In this document: positions 1 through 7,418 of the stretch, one piece after another
How positions within the stretch are numbered: the first letter of the stretch is position 1
How the letters are laid out: each line of letters starts with the position of its first letter
Assembly (NCBI RefSeq): GCF_030534315.2
Contig: NZ_CP130558.2
Coordinates: forward strand, 2,284,501 to 2,348,500
DNA from: Thermoanaerobacterium sp. CMT5567-10
Lineage (GTDB): Bacteria > Bacillota > Thermoanaerobacteria > Thermoanaerobacterales > Thermoanaerobacteraceae
Direction: 5' to 3'
Length of the DNA: 64,000 bases
Translations under genes and position numbers: made by a program
The notes under the pieces: generated by a model
What the model saw: only the letters and a program-made list of their open reading frames with translations
Databases searched by the model: none
Told to the model about the DNA's origin: nothing

Positions 1-41
1 AAGATTCTAAGAAAGATGAAGATGGAGATGAAGATAAATGA
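1..41 (+). CDS. 3' end of an upstream gene (partial)
   Basis: Only the last twelve codons are in the window. They read as a very acidic, lysine-rich tail (DSKKDEDGDEDK) and end at TGA 39-41. The tail is immediately followed by a hairpin and T-run. The frame is chosen because it is open and ends just before the terminator; the product cannot be identified from this tail. Confidence 0.45.
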   Translation, partial: DSKKDEDGDEDK

Positions 42-57
42 TCTTCGTCTTTTTTTG
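27..57 (+). terminator. Rho-independent terminator of the upstream gene
   Basis: GATGAAGAT and ATCTTCGTC form a 9-bp stem with one G-T pair around the loop AAATG, followed by seven T. The stem overlaps the final codons of the upstream gene. Confidence 0.7.
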
Positions 58-98
58 TTGATTTATGAAAAACAATGTAAATTTTTTGCGAAAATCTA

Positions 99-127
99 TT
101 GACAAATTTACATTAAAAAAGTAAAAT
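99..127 (+). promoter_or_regulatory. Sigma-A promoter of the LacI-family gene
   Basis: TTGACA (99-104), a 17-bp spacer and TAAAAT (122-127). Transcription would start around 134, inside or just before the operator-like sequence at 142-155. Confidence 0.75.
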
Positions 128-141
128 ATCCATAAGGTATG

Positions 142-155
142 AGAAAACGATAACT
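142..155 (+). promoter_or_regulatory. LacI/CcpA-type operator candidate
   Basis: AGAAAACGATAACT has the central CG and the flanking A and T positions of LacI-family operators (pattern TGnAAnCGnTnnCA, imperfect at the ends). It lies just downstream of the -10 box and before the GTG start of a LacI-family gene, a typical place for autorepression. Control by a CcpA-like protein is the alternative. Confidence 0.45.
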
Positions 156-170
156 TAGAGGTGGTTAATA

Positions 171-1181
171 GTGAATGCTACAATTAAAGATGTAGCTAGA
201 GAAGCAAAAGTCTCTATAGCTACAGTATCCAGAGTTTTAAATAATAGTGCTGTTGTTACTGATGAGACAAAACAGAGAGTATTGGATGCTATAAAAAAGA
301 CAGGCTATAAACCGAATGCTCTCGCTAGAAGTTTAAAGATACAGAAGACTCACACAATAGGGCTTATTGTGCCTGACATATCAAGTCCTTTCTATCCTGA
401 AGTCGTACGTGGGATTGAGGACATTGCTAGTATGTATTCCTACAATATATTTTTATGCAATACAGACCAAAAAGAAGACAAAGAGATGAATTATATAGAG
501 ATTTTAAGCGAAAAACAGGTTGATGGTATCATATATATGGGGGATATTATTAGAGATTCAGTAAAGCAGCAGCTTCATGATGTAGGGATACCGATAGTTT
601 TAGCTGGTACAGAGGATGCAGAATTTGAGTTTCCTAATGTCAATATAGACAATAAAAAAGCTTCGTACGATGCTGTAAAATATTTAATTTCTTTAGGACA
701 CAAAAAAATAGGTATGATATCAGGCCCTTCTGATGATCCTATTGGAGGCGTTCAGAGGACAAGTGGATACAAAGAAGCTCTATCTGAAGCAAAGATTAGA
801 TTTAAATCTTCTCTTGTAGTAGAGGGTAACTTCAAAGCAAGGCAAGCATACCTTGCGATGCTAAAACTTTTGGAGAACAATGTTGATGCAGTTTTTGCTG
901 CTTCAGATGAAATGGCTGCTGCCGCAATAAATGCTATATTTGATTCAGGTTTCAGCGTTCCAGAAGATATTCATGTTATTGGCTTTGACAACACATATCT
1001 ATCTTATATGTTTAGGCCTACGATAACTACAATTCAAAGGCCAGCATACGATATAGGTGCTGTTAGCATGAGGCTTATGACGAAACTTCTTGCGAAAGAA
1101 CCAATAGATGACATGCATGTTATTTTGCCTCATCAGCTTATTGTTAGGGAATCTACAGGATATGGTGAAGAAAAAAAATAG
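171..1181 (+). CDS. LacI-family transcriptional regulator
   Basis: A 336-residue DNA-binding repressor/activator of the LacI/GalR family. The N-terminal helix-turn-helix with hinge occupies residues 4-58 (TIKDVAREAKVSIATVSRVL, then NALARSLK), followed by a periplasmic-binding-protein-like effector domain beginning at HTIGLIVPDISSPFYPEV. The length is normal for the family. The start is GTG 171, placed by GAGGTGG at 158-164. The gene has its own promoter and an operator-like site in the leader. The convergent neighbour is nagA, so a role in amino-sugar or related carbohydrate control is possible, but the effector cannot be read from the sequence. Confidence 0.9.
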   Translation: MNATIKDVAREAKVSIATVSRVLNNSAVVTDETKQRVLDAIKKTGYKPNALARSLKIQKTHTIGLIVPDISSPFYPEVVRGIEDIASMYSYNIFLCNTDQKEDKEMNYIEILSEKQVDGIIYMGDIIRDSVKQQLHDVGIPIVLAGTEDAEFEFPNVNIDNKKASYDAVKYLISLGHKKIGMISGPSDDPIGGVQRTSGYKEALSEAKIRFKSSLVVEGNFKARQAYLAMLKLLENNVDAVFAASDEMAAAAINAIFDSGFSVPEDIHVIGFDNTYLSYMFRPTITTIQRPAYDIGAVSMRLMTKLLAKEPIDDMHVILPHQLIVRESTGYGEEKK

Positions 1182-1200
1182 CCACTTAGGCTATTTTTTT
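1171..1200. terminator. Bidirectional terminator shared by the LacI gene and nagA
   Basis: AATAGCC-actta-GGCTATT with an A-run on the left and a T-run on the right, so it can work in both directions. Both stop codons (TAG 1179-1181 on plus and TAG 1191-1193 on minus) lie inside it. Confidence 0.8.
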
Positions 1201-2333
1201 TCATAAACTATTTTCCCGCCAACGATGGTCTTTTTAATGTCTATATCGTCATCAAAAATTACTATATCCGCATCATATCCTTCTTTTATAAGACCTTTCC
1301 TGTCATGTACTCCTATGACTTTTGCACTGTTATATGATGCGAGTGCAACTGATTCGTAAAGTGACAAGTCGGTGTTTGCCAAAATATTTTTTACAGCTTT
1401 ATCTAATGTAAGAGTGCTTCCTGCAAGAACACCGCTTTTTAATCTGGCAGCTCCGTCTTTCACATATACATCCTGACCACCTAATTGATATACTCCATCG
1501 CTTAGATTTGCAGCCATCATTGCATCTGTTATGAGATTTGTGTTTTCCTTGCCTTTTAGCTTTAAAACTGTCCTTATGGCTGGGGAGACAGAGTGTATGC
1601 CATCTGCGATTAATTCGGTGCTTATATCAAGATCGAAGATCGCTCCTAAAGTTCCTACTTCGCGATGATGGAAGCCTCTCATTGCGTTAAAGACGTGTGT
1701 CGCATGAGTTATGCCTGCTTTAAACCCGGCAGCTACTTCATCATAAGTGGAATCGGTATGTCCAACTGACACAATTATGCCTTTTTCTTTTAAAAATTTT
1801 ATAAGATTTAGCGAACCTTCTATTTCTGGTGCGATTGTAACAAGTTTTACAATATCCAAGTAGTCCCCACAAAGTTCAAGGAAATTATCTATTGTAGGTT
1901 TAAGTATGAATTTTTCATCCTGTGCGCCTTTTTGCTTCGGGTTTATAAAAGGCCCTTCCATGTGGATGCCTAAAATTTCGGCGCCTTCAACATGATTTTT
2001 ATTTTCATATACATTTTTAATGGCATTTTTTATTTTGTTTTTATCTTCTGTCATTGTAGTAGGTAAAAATGACGTAGTACCGCGCTTTGCAATAGACTTT
2101 GAGATGGCATTTATTGCATCAAAAGTTCCATCCATCGTATCATAGCCTGCAGATCCATGTATATGTATGTCTATGAATCCAGGTGATACGTAATTGCCAT
2201 CGGCATTAATGACATTGTCGCCAGAAAGTCCTTTTCCTATTGCGGCAATTTTGTTATCTTCAATTAATAAGTCTTTGTCATCTACGATATTGTTGTCAAG
2301 TAGCAATCTTCCATTAATAATTAATATGCTCAT
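1191..2333 (-). CDS. nagA: N-acetylglucosamine-6-phosphate deacetylase
   Basis: Cytoplasmic metal-dependent amidohydrolase that removes acetate from GlcNAc-6-phosphate, giving glucosamine-6-phosphate for glycolysis or wall synthesis. At 380 residues it has the usual length. Visible family motifs are HIHG near residue 57, HMEGPFINP with the metal-ligand Glu near 126, SVGHTDST near 190, THATHVFNAM near 210 and LITDAMM near 270. The start ATG at 2333 is preceded by GAGGTGA on the minus strand. No nagB or PTS gene lies beside it, so it appears to be a single-gene unit convergent with the LacI-family regulator. Confidence 0.95.
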   Translation of the reverse strand: MSILIINGRLLLDNNIVDDKDLLIEDNKIAAIGKGLSGDNVINADGNYVSPGFIDIHIHGSAGYDTMDGTFDAINAISKSIAKRGTTSFLPTTMTEDKNKIKNAIKNVYENKNHVEGAEILGIHMEGPFINPKQKGAQDEKFILKPTIDNFLELCGDYLDIVKLVTIAPEIEGSLNLIKFLKEKGIIVSVGHTDSTYDEVAAGFKAGITHATHVFNAMRGFHHREVGTLGAIFDLDISTELIADGIHSVSPAIRTVLKLKGKENTNLITDAMMAANLSDGVYQLGGQDVYVKDGAARLKSGVLAGSTLTLDKAVKNILANTDLSLYESVALASYNSAKVIGVHDRKGLIKEGYDADIVIFDDDIDIKKTIVGGKIVYEKK

Positions 2334-2446
2334 ATTATCACCTCAATTAAATTGTAGGCTTATTTAATCATAAAATCAATTAACTTTATACATATATACT
2401 ATTTTTGCATAGAATATGATATACTAAAAAAAGGAGGTATTTAGCT

Positions 2447-3124
2447 ATGGAAAACATTTTAATTATTGATGATGAAGAGATGCTTGTCAAAGGTTTGAGG
2501 TTGTCTCTTATTCAAGAAGGTTATTATGTTGATTATGCGTATGACGGAGAAGAAGGATTGGAAAAAATCAAAAGCGGTAATTTTGACTTAGTAATACTTG
2601 ATTTAATGCTGCCTAAGATAGATGGTCTTACTCTCTGCAAGGAAGTAAGGTCATTTTCAAATATACCTATAATAATGCTTACTGCCAAAGGCGAAGATGT
2701 AGATAAAATTGTAGGAATAGAGATGGGGGCTGATGATTATCTGGCAAAACCGTTTAACACCAGAGAGCTCATAGCCAGAATCAGAGTTTTGTTCAGAAGA
2801 ACAACATCACCTTTTGTTAAAAAACATGATATCATAAAGATAGGCGATATAACCATCAATGTTCCTGATAAAATAGTGCAGAAAAATGGCAAGGACATTG
2901 ATCTTACTAATAAAGAATTTGATTTATTAGTTTTACTGGCTTCAAATCCCGGAAAGTTGTTTTCGAAAGACAAATTGATGGATCTTATATGGGGATTTGA
3001 CTTTTATGGCGATACAAATACGGTAAATGTTCATATAAGAAAGCTTAGAGAGAAAATAGAGGATGATCCAGCAAATCCAAAACATATTTTTACAAAGTGG
3101 GGTTCAGGCTACTACATGAAATAG
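2447..3124 (+). CDS. OmpR/PhoB-family response regulator
   Basis: Receives a phosphoryl group from the histidine kinase encoded next door and controls transcription. Its 225 residues hold a receiver domain (acidic pair D8/D9, phospho-acceptor D52 in ILDLMLP, the Thr in PIIMLTAKG, the Lys in YLAKPF) and a C-terminal winged helix (LTNKEFDLLVLLA, then NTVNVHIRKLREKIE). The start ATG at 2447 follows AAAGGAGG. TATACT at 2420-2425 is a plausible -10 with no good -35. The kinase gene begins nine bases downstream, so the pair is one operon. The downstream GerMN lipoprotein gene may be a target, but this is not shown. Confidence 0.93.
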   Translation: MENILIIDDEEMLVKGLRLSLIQEGYYVDYAYDGEEGLEKIKSGNFDLVILDLMLPKIDGLTLCKEVRSFSNIPIIMLTAKGEDVDKIVGIEMGADDYLAKPFNTRELIARIRVLFRRTTSPFVKKHDIIKIGDITINVPDKIVQKNGKDIDLTNKEFDLLVLLASNPGKLFSKDKLMDLIWGFDFYGDTNTVNVHIRKLREKIEDDPANPKHIFTKWGSGYYMK

Positions 3125-3133
3125 GGTGATAAA

Positions 3134-4528
3134 TTGAGTATAAGATGGAAGATTTTTTCGGTTTATTTTATTATTCTTATTGTTTCACTTGCATCGACAG
3201 GCATTTATCTTTTTAATAATATTTATGAAAGTTATCTTGCAAACGAAAGAGTCACTAATTTGACGCAGGCCAACATGATTGCTAATTTGGTTTCAAAATT
3301 TATAGGCGTTTCATCGTACTTGATTGAGCCAACTATTGTGGACTATTCCAACCAGATAAATTCAAGGATTCTTTTTACTGATGTCAATGGAAAAGTAATT
3401 GTTGATTCGGCTGGCAATGGAGGAATTGAAGGCAAAGATATAAATAGCTATAGTGACGTTAAATCAGCTCTTAAAGGCACCGGCTCTACTAGTATACATT
3501 ATATTACTGGTTCTGGCTGGACAATGTATTCGGCAGTTCCTGTGACTATAAAAAACGAAATTGTAGGAAGTGTTTTATTATCTACTTCAATTGATGATGT
3601 TATGAATTTTTTGTACTCAATAAAGATGCAGATGATTTATACATTTACGGCTATAGGCTCTATTGTAAGTATACTAAGCTTGATTGTAGCCGCCTTTATT
3701 ACAAAGCCTTTAAAAAGGCTTACAGATGCTACTAAAGTAATATCAGAAGGAAAATTTGATTACAAAGTAGATGTGAACGGAAATGACGAGATTGGGAAGC
3801 TTGCGGATGCATTTAACGATATGAGTACAAAGCTTATGAAGATTGATGATGAAAGGAAGCGTTTTGTATCAGACGCATCACATGAGTTAAAGACGCCGCT
3901 TGCTGCTATAAAGGCTCTTGTTGAACCGCTTATATCCAGTGATAATGTGGATATATCTGTTTATAAAGAGTTTTTAAAAGATATAAATTCAGAAGTAGAT
4001 AGAATGACGAGGCTTGTAAATGAATTGCTGGTCTTAGCTAGAATTGATAAAATTCGTTCAATAGAAAACAAAACGGAAAATATTAGTGAGATAGCTTACA
4101 ATGTCGTAGAAAACCTTGAAGCAATAGCAAAGCAAAAAGGTGTTTCTTTGATATTTGAAAGCGATAAAAATATTTTTGCTGACGTAGATGCAGATAGATT
4201 TTACAGAATGATATATAATGTGGTTGAAAATGGCATAAAATATACTCCAAGCGGTGGTACTGTGAAACTAAATCTTAACTCTGATGATAAAAATGTCTAC
4301 ATAACTATTTCCGATACAGGAATAGGCATAAGTCAGGAAACACTTCCTAAGGTGTTTGAGAGGTTTTCAAGAGGGGATACTGCAAGGTCACAAAAAACTG
4401 GTGGCTTTGGTCTTGGGTTGGCTATTGTAAAAGAGATTGTAGACCTTCATAAAGGACATATTGATGTTAAAAGTACTGTTGGGAAAGGTACTGAATTTTA
4501 CATAACAGTTCCTATTAAAAATGTTTAA
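3134..4528 (+). CDS. Membrane sensor histidine kinase
   Basis: A 464-residue sensor kinase partnered with the preceding response regulator. The layout is TM helix 1 (about residues 6-28), an extracytoplasmic sensor region of about 130 residues with a Cache/PAS-like pattern (RILFTDVNGKVIVDS), TM helix 2 (about 165-190), HAMP (about 187-240), HisKA with phospho-acceptor H250 in SDASHELKTPL, and a HATPase domain with an N box (NVVENGIKYT) and G boxes (DTGIGI, GGFGLGLAIV). The start is TTG 3134 with AGGGTGA just upstream. The signal sensed is unknown; the PhoR/WalK-like layout is generic for Firmicutes. Confidence 0.93.
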   Translation: MSIRWKIFSVYFIILIVSLASTGIYLFNNIYESYLANERVTNLTQANMIANLVSKFIGVSSYLIEPTIVDYSNQINSRILFTDVNGKVIVDSAGNGGIEGKDINSYSDVKSALKGTGSTSIHYITGSGWTMYSAVPVTIKNEIVGSVLLSTSIDDVMNFLYSIKMQMIYTFTAIGSIVSILSLIVAAFITKPLKRLTDATKVISEGKFDYKVDVNGNDEIGKLADAFNDMSTKLMKIDDERKRFVSDASHELKTPLAAIKALVEPLISSDNVDISVYKEFLKDINSEVDRMTRLVNELLVLARIDKIRSIENKTENISEIAYNVVENLEAIAKQKGVSLIFESDKNIFADVDADRFYRMIYNVVENGIKYTPSGGTVKLNLNSDDKNVYITISDTGIGISQETLPKVFERFSRGDTARSQKTGGFGLGLAIVKEIVDLHKGHIDVKSTVGKGTEFYITVPIKNV

Positions 4529-4627
4529 ATATTTATATTGATTATTTATTAAAATTTAAGAAATTTTAAGATTCTGTTAATACAGTTGTAATAAAAATGC
4601 TGTATCATATAATTGAGGAGGGGATTA

Positions 4628-6085
4628 ATGATGAAAAAGATGTTTCTTATTATGATATTAGTCGTGGCAATTTCGTTAACAGGATGTTTTAACAAACCAA
4701 AAAATAAAACGGAACAAAATGCCCCTATAAGTCCGAAATCTACCGTGCAGGCTGTTAAAGAAGTTTCATTGTATTTTCTAAATAGCAAAATGTCGGGATT
4801 AAATATGGAAACAAGAAACATATCGGAGAATGCCGATATTTTGAAACAAGTTATATCTGAATTGATGAAAGGACCTACTGACCAGTATTCGAAGCCAATT
4901 ATTCCGGATAGTACTAAACTTTTGTCTGTTCAGTTGAAGGATACAACTGCTTATGTAAACTTTTCTAAAGATTATATGTCAGCAACAGATATAGATGGAA
5001 GTACAGCGAAATATATGGTGGCTGCACTTGTAAATACACTGACAGGGTTGCCGAATGTAAATAGTGTTCAGATATTAGTTGAAGGAAACAAAATAGACTC
5101 ATTGTATGGGTATAAAATAGGATTAGATCCATTAACTAGAACTGTGCTAACAGGAGAAGTCTATATCGACAAGGAAAGAGTTAAAAAGCTTCAAGAGAAT
5201 GTATCTCTTGGAAAGGAGTCCTGGAGGCTGGATCCAATAAAAGTCATGCAAGAGGAAGGCGGAGTTGTTGGTTTCTCACCTGATGATGATTTTTCGTTGG
5301 ATTCTAAAAAAGATGGCATAGCCTTGATAAATGCTACACATGACAACAAATCGTATATGATAACACTTATCCAACCTGAAGGTGATAAGGATGGCAATAT
5401 ATGGGTAATAAGTAATGTCAAAGCTAAGTTTACAAAGATACCGGAAGCAGATCCGACAAAAGGAGAAACTTTTATCTATGGTATAGTTAAAGCTATAAAT
5501 TACGATACGAGAGTCGTGACTATAGAAAGGGAATATCAAGATTCCAGAGATATAAATAATGAAGCAGGTCCGGATATTAAGGTATTACCGAATGCTATAA
5601 TTCATCGCCAAGCGAAAGTTGGGTACGACAGCCAAGGAGGATACCAATATTCTGAAACAGATATGAGTTTTTCTGACATAAAAGTAGGCGATGAGCTTGG
5701 CATGATTTTGACAAAAAATAAAGAGGCAAGAGCTATTATTGATTCTGATAAAAGTAGTATTACTACTGCTGCTAGTCAAAATGCAAACATAATCGTCTTA
5801 TCACCTATGAAAAATAATAGCGTATCAAGTCCTGTTAAAGTAGTAGGGAAGGCTAGAGTTTATGAAGCAGTTGTGAATATTAGGATCTTGGATTCGAATG
5901 GAAATATTTTATCCCAGACATCTGTCCAGGCAAGTGCAGGTGCACCATCGTGGGGAGATTTTGAGGCAGACATACAGTATAAGCCATTGTCGACACCACA
6001 GGATGGTACACTACAGGTATTTTCTTTGAGCCCAAAAGATGGCTCTGTCCAAGATCTAGTATCTATACCTTTATACCTTAAGTAA
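4628..6085 (+). CDS. GerMN and Gmad2 domain lipoprotein
   Basis: A surface lipoprotein of about 486 residues. The signal sequence ends in a lipobox (SLTGC) about 20 residues in. A GerMN domain follows (about 45-165: VSLYFLNS, then VKLLSVQLKDTTAYVNFSKD-like strands), then a middle region, then a C-terminal immunoglobulin-like Gmad2 domain (IIVLSPMKNNSVSSPVKVVG, then PSWGDFEADI). GerMN/Gmad2 proteins are linked to spore germination or wall functions in Firmicutes. GAGGAGGGG at 4615-4623 sets the start at ATG 4628 or the adjacent ATG 4631. It follows the two-component system by about 100 bases. Confidence 0.85.
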   Translation: MMKKMFLIMILVVAISLTGCFNKPKNKTEQNAPISPKSTVQAVKEVSLYFLNSKMSGLNMETRNISENADILKQVISELMKGPTDQYSKPIIPDSTKLLSVQLKDTTAYVNFSKDYMSATDIDGSTAKYMVAALVNTLTGLPNVNSVQILVEGNKIDSLYGYKIGLDPLTRTVLTGEVYIDKERVKKLQENVSLGKESWRLDPIKVMQEEGGVVGFSPDDDFSLDSKKDGIALINATHDNKSYMITLIQPEGDKDGNIWVISNVKAKFTKIPEADPTKGETFIYGIVKAINYDTRVVTIEREYQDSRDINNEAGPDIKVLPNAIIHRQAKVGYDSQGGYQYSETDMSFSDIKVGDELGMILTKNKEARAIIDSDKSSITTAASQNANIIVLSPMKNNSVSSPVKVVGKARVYEAVVNIRILDSNGNILSQTSVQASAGAPSWGDFEADIQYKPLSTPQDGTLQVFSLSPKDGSVQDLVSIPLYLK

Positions 6086-6098
6086 ATAAATAGTTAAA

Positions 6099-6644
6099 TT
6101 AACTCTGACTTATGTCAGAGTTATTTATTATAGAAGCTTTTAAGTAAAAGGCTCTATGGATACTCATTGCGATAATTTCAGCCATTTCAAATACAAATCC
6201 AAGCCTTGTATTATGTATAGGAATAATATCAAAAGCGTCTATGACGCCTATTATAGATATGTCACCAACAGCAGGAAGCACTTTTCCTACACCTTTTCCT
6301 GGATATATTGGTGATTTTTTTATTGATATTTTACCAATATTATCTTTGTCTCCAAGACAAGCGTCGACAGCTATTATATTGCTGTAAGGATGCTTTCTCT
6401 TTATGTATGCAATGTTTTCTTCAAGATTTATGGCGTGTATAGGATTTTTTAAGGTCCCATATACATTTATGCCATTTACCATTTTTGAAAGCATATCTCC
6501 AACAATCGGACCTAAAGAATCACCTATGCATTTGTCTGTACCTATGCACAGTATCACAGAATCGAAATTTAAGTATTCTGCTAAGTATGCAGAAATAAGC
6601 TTTATAGCATTTCTATCATCATATTTTACCCGCAATTCATCCAT
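6099..6644 (-). CDS. yyaC: Sporulation protein YyaC (Gpr-like fold)
   Basis: A 181-residue protein of the YyaC family, which is related to the germination protease GPR and is found in endospore formers. Characteristic segments are LCIGTDKCIGDSLGPIVG, NPIHAINLEEN, IIAVDACLGD and PGKGVGKVLPAVGDISI. The start is ATG 6644, set by GGAGGAA at 6651-6657 on the minus strand; a longer open frame to 6677 lacks a ribosome site. Its biochemical role is not established. It supports the view that the organism sporulates. Confidence 0.88.
   Translation of the reverse strand: MDELRVKYDDRNAIKLISAYLAEYLNFDSVILCIGTDKCIGDSLGPIVGDMLSKMVNGINVYGTLKNPIHAINLEENIAYIKRKHPYSNIIAVDACLGDKDNIGKISIKKSPIYPGKGVGKVLPAVGDISIIGVIDAFDIIPIHNTRLGFVFEMAEIIAMSIHRAFYLKASIINNSDISQS
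6100..6130. terminator. Convergent terminator
   Basis: TAACTCTGAC-ttat-GTCAGAGTTA, a 10-bp stem followed by TTTATTA on the plus strand. It covers the last codons of yyaC on the minus strand and ends the GerMN gene transcript. Confidence 0.75.
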
Positions 6645-6718
6645 AAAATCTTCCTCCAAAAATTGTATTAAAAGCAATGCAGAAAGAAATAATAAAATTA
6701 TTCGAAGGGAGTGATTGC

Positions 6719-7387
6719 GTGAGAAAAACCATTGCCTACATTTTATTTATTTTCGCTGTTACGGCTGTCAGTATTATATTTATGCTGGATCTTTTTATAA
6801 AAGAACAGCCAATATTACATATAAAGGATACCTATGCACAGGAAAATGCATATACTTTGCCTGTTGAAGAATATCAGCAAAACGACTTGCAGAAAACTGT
6901 GTTTAACAGTACGCCTTATGAATCACAGAAAAGTAATAATTCTGAAGTGAAAAATGTAAATGAGAGCATTGATATTAAACAAGAAAATTCAAAAGAAAAA
7001 GATAATCAAGAAAGTGACTTAAGGAATTTTAATGAAAAATCTCTCGATAAGCTTATTCAGCAAAGAGAGAGAAATTTTGAGAAGATTACAGAAAATAGTT
7101 CGGTAACAGAAAATGACAAGAGTTTAAACATGAATAGGATTGTAGTTACACCTGAGAAAATTTTAAGCGTACAAAAAGAAATGGATTTTACCACAAAATC
7201 TAAGGCCATAGGCATATTGATGAAATTAGGACCATCAGGTATTGGTGAGATTATGAAGATGTCTCAAGATGGGGTAACTGCCGAAGAAGGGTATAAAATG
7301 ATGGATATCCTAAAAGAACACCTCTCAGAAGATGATATAAATTTTTTAAAAAGCATTGCAAATAAGTATTTTACAGACACAAAGTAA
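6719..7387 (+). CDS. Membrane-anchored protein of unknown function
   Basis: A 223-residue protein, not recognised. It has one N-terminal membrane segment (about residues 4-25: IAYILFIFAVTAVSIIFML), a long polar Asn/Gln/Lys/Glu-rich linker (about 40-135) and a compact C-terminal helical domain (about 140-220: TPEKILSVQKEMDFTTKSKA to the end). The start is GTG 6719 with GAAGGGAGTG at 6704-6713; the upstream extension to 6677 overlaps the yyaC leader and has no ribosome site. It is divergent from yyaC. The topology suggests an outward-facing domain on a flexible stalk. Confidence 0.75.
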   Translation: MRKTIAYILFIFAVTAVSIIFMLDLFIKEQPILHIKDTYAQENAYTLPVEEYQQNDLQKTVFNSTPYESQKSNNSEVKNVNESIDIKQENSKEKDNQESDLRNFNEKSLDKLIQQRERNFEKITENSSVTENDKSLNMNRIVVTPEKILSVQKEMDFTTKSKAIGILMKLGPSGIGEIMKMSQDGVTAEEGYKMMDILKEHLSEDDINFLKSIANKYFTDTK

Positions 7388-7418
7388 AAGATGCGCTTTA
7401 AAACGCATCTTCTACTTT
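7381..7418. terminator. Convergent hairpin containing both stop codons
   Basis: AGATGCG (7389-7395) pairs with CGCATCT (7404-7410), extended by AAAGTA (7381-7386) with TACTTT (7413-7418). The TAA of the plus gene and the TAG of the minus gene both lie in the stem. Confidence 0.7.

Noticed and set aside
4613-4627. TTG start for the GerMN lipoprotein
   Set aside because: The TTG and following codons contain the ribosome site GAGGAGGGG; ATG 4628 or 4631 is the natural start and leaves a normal signal peptide.
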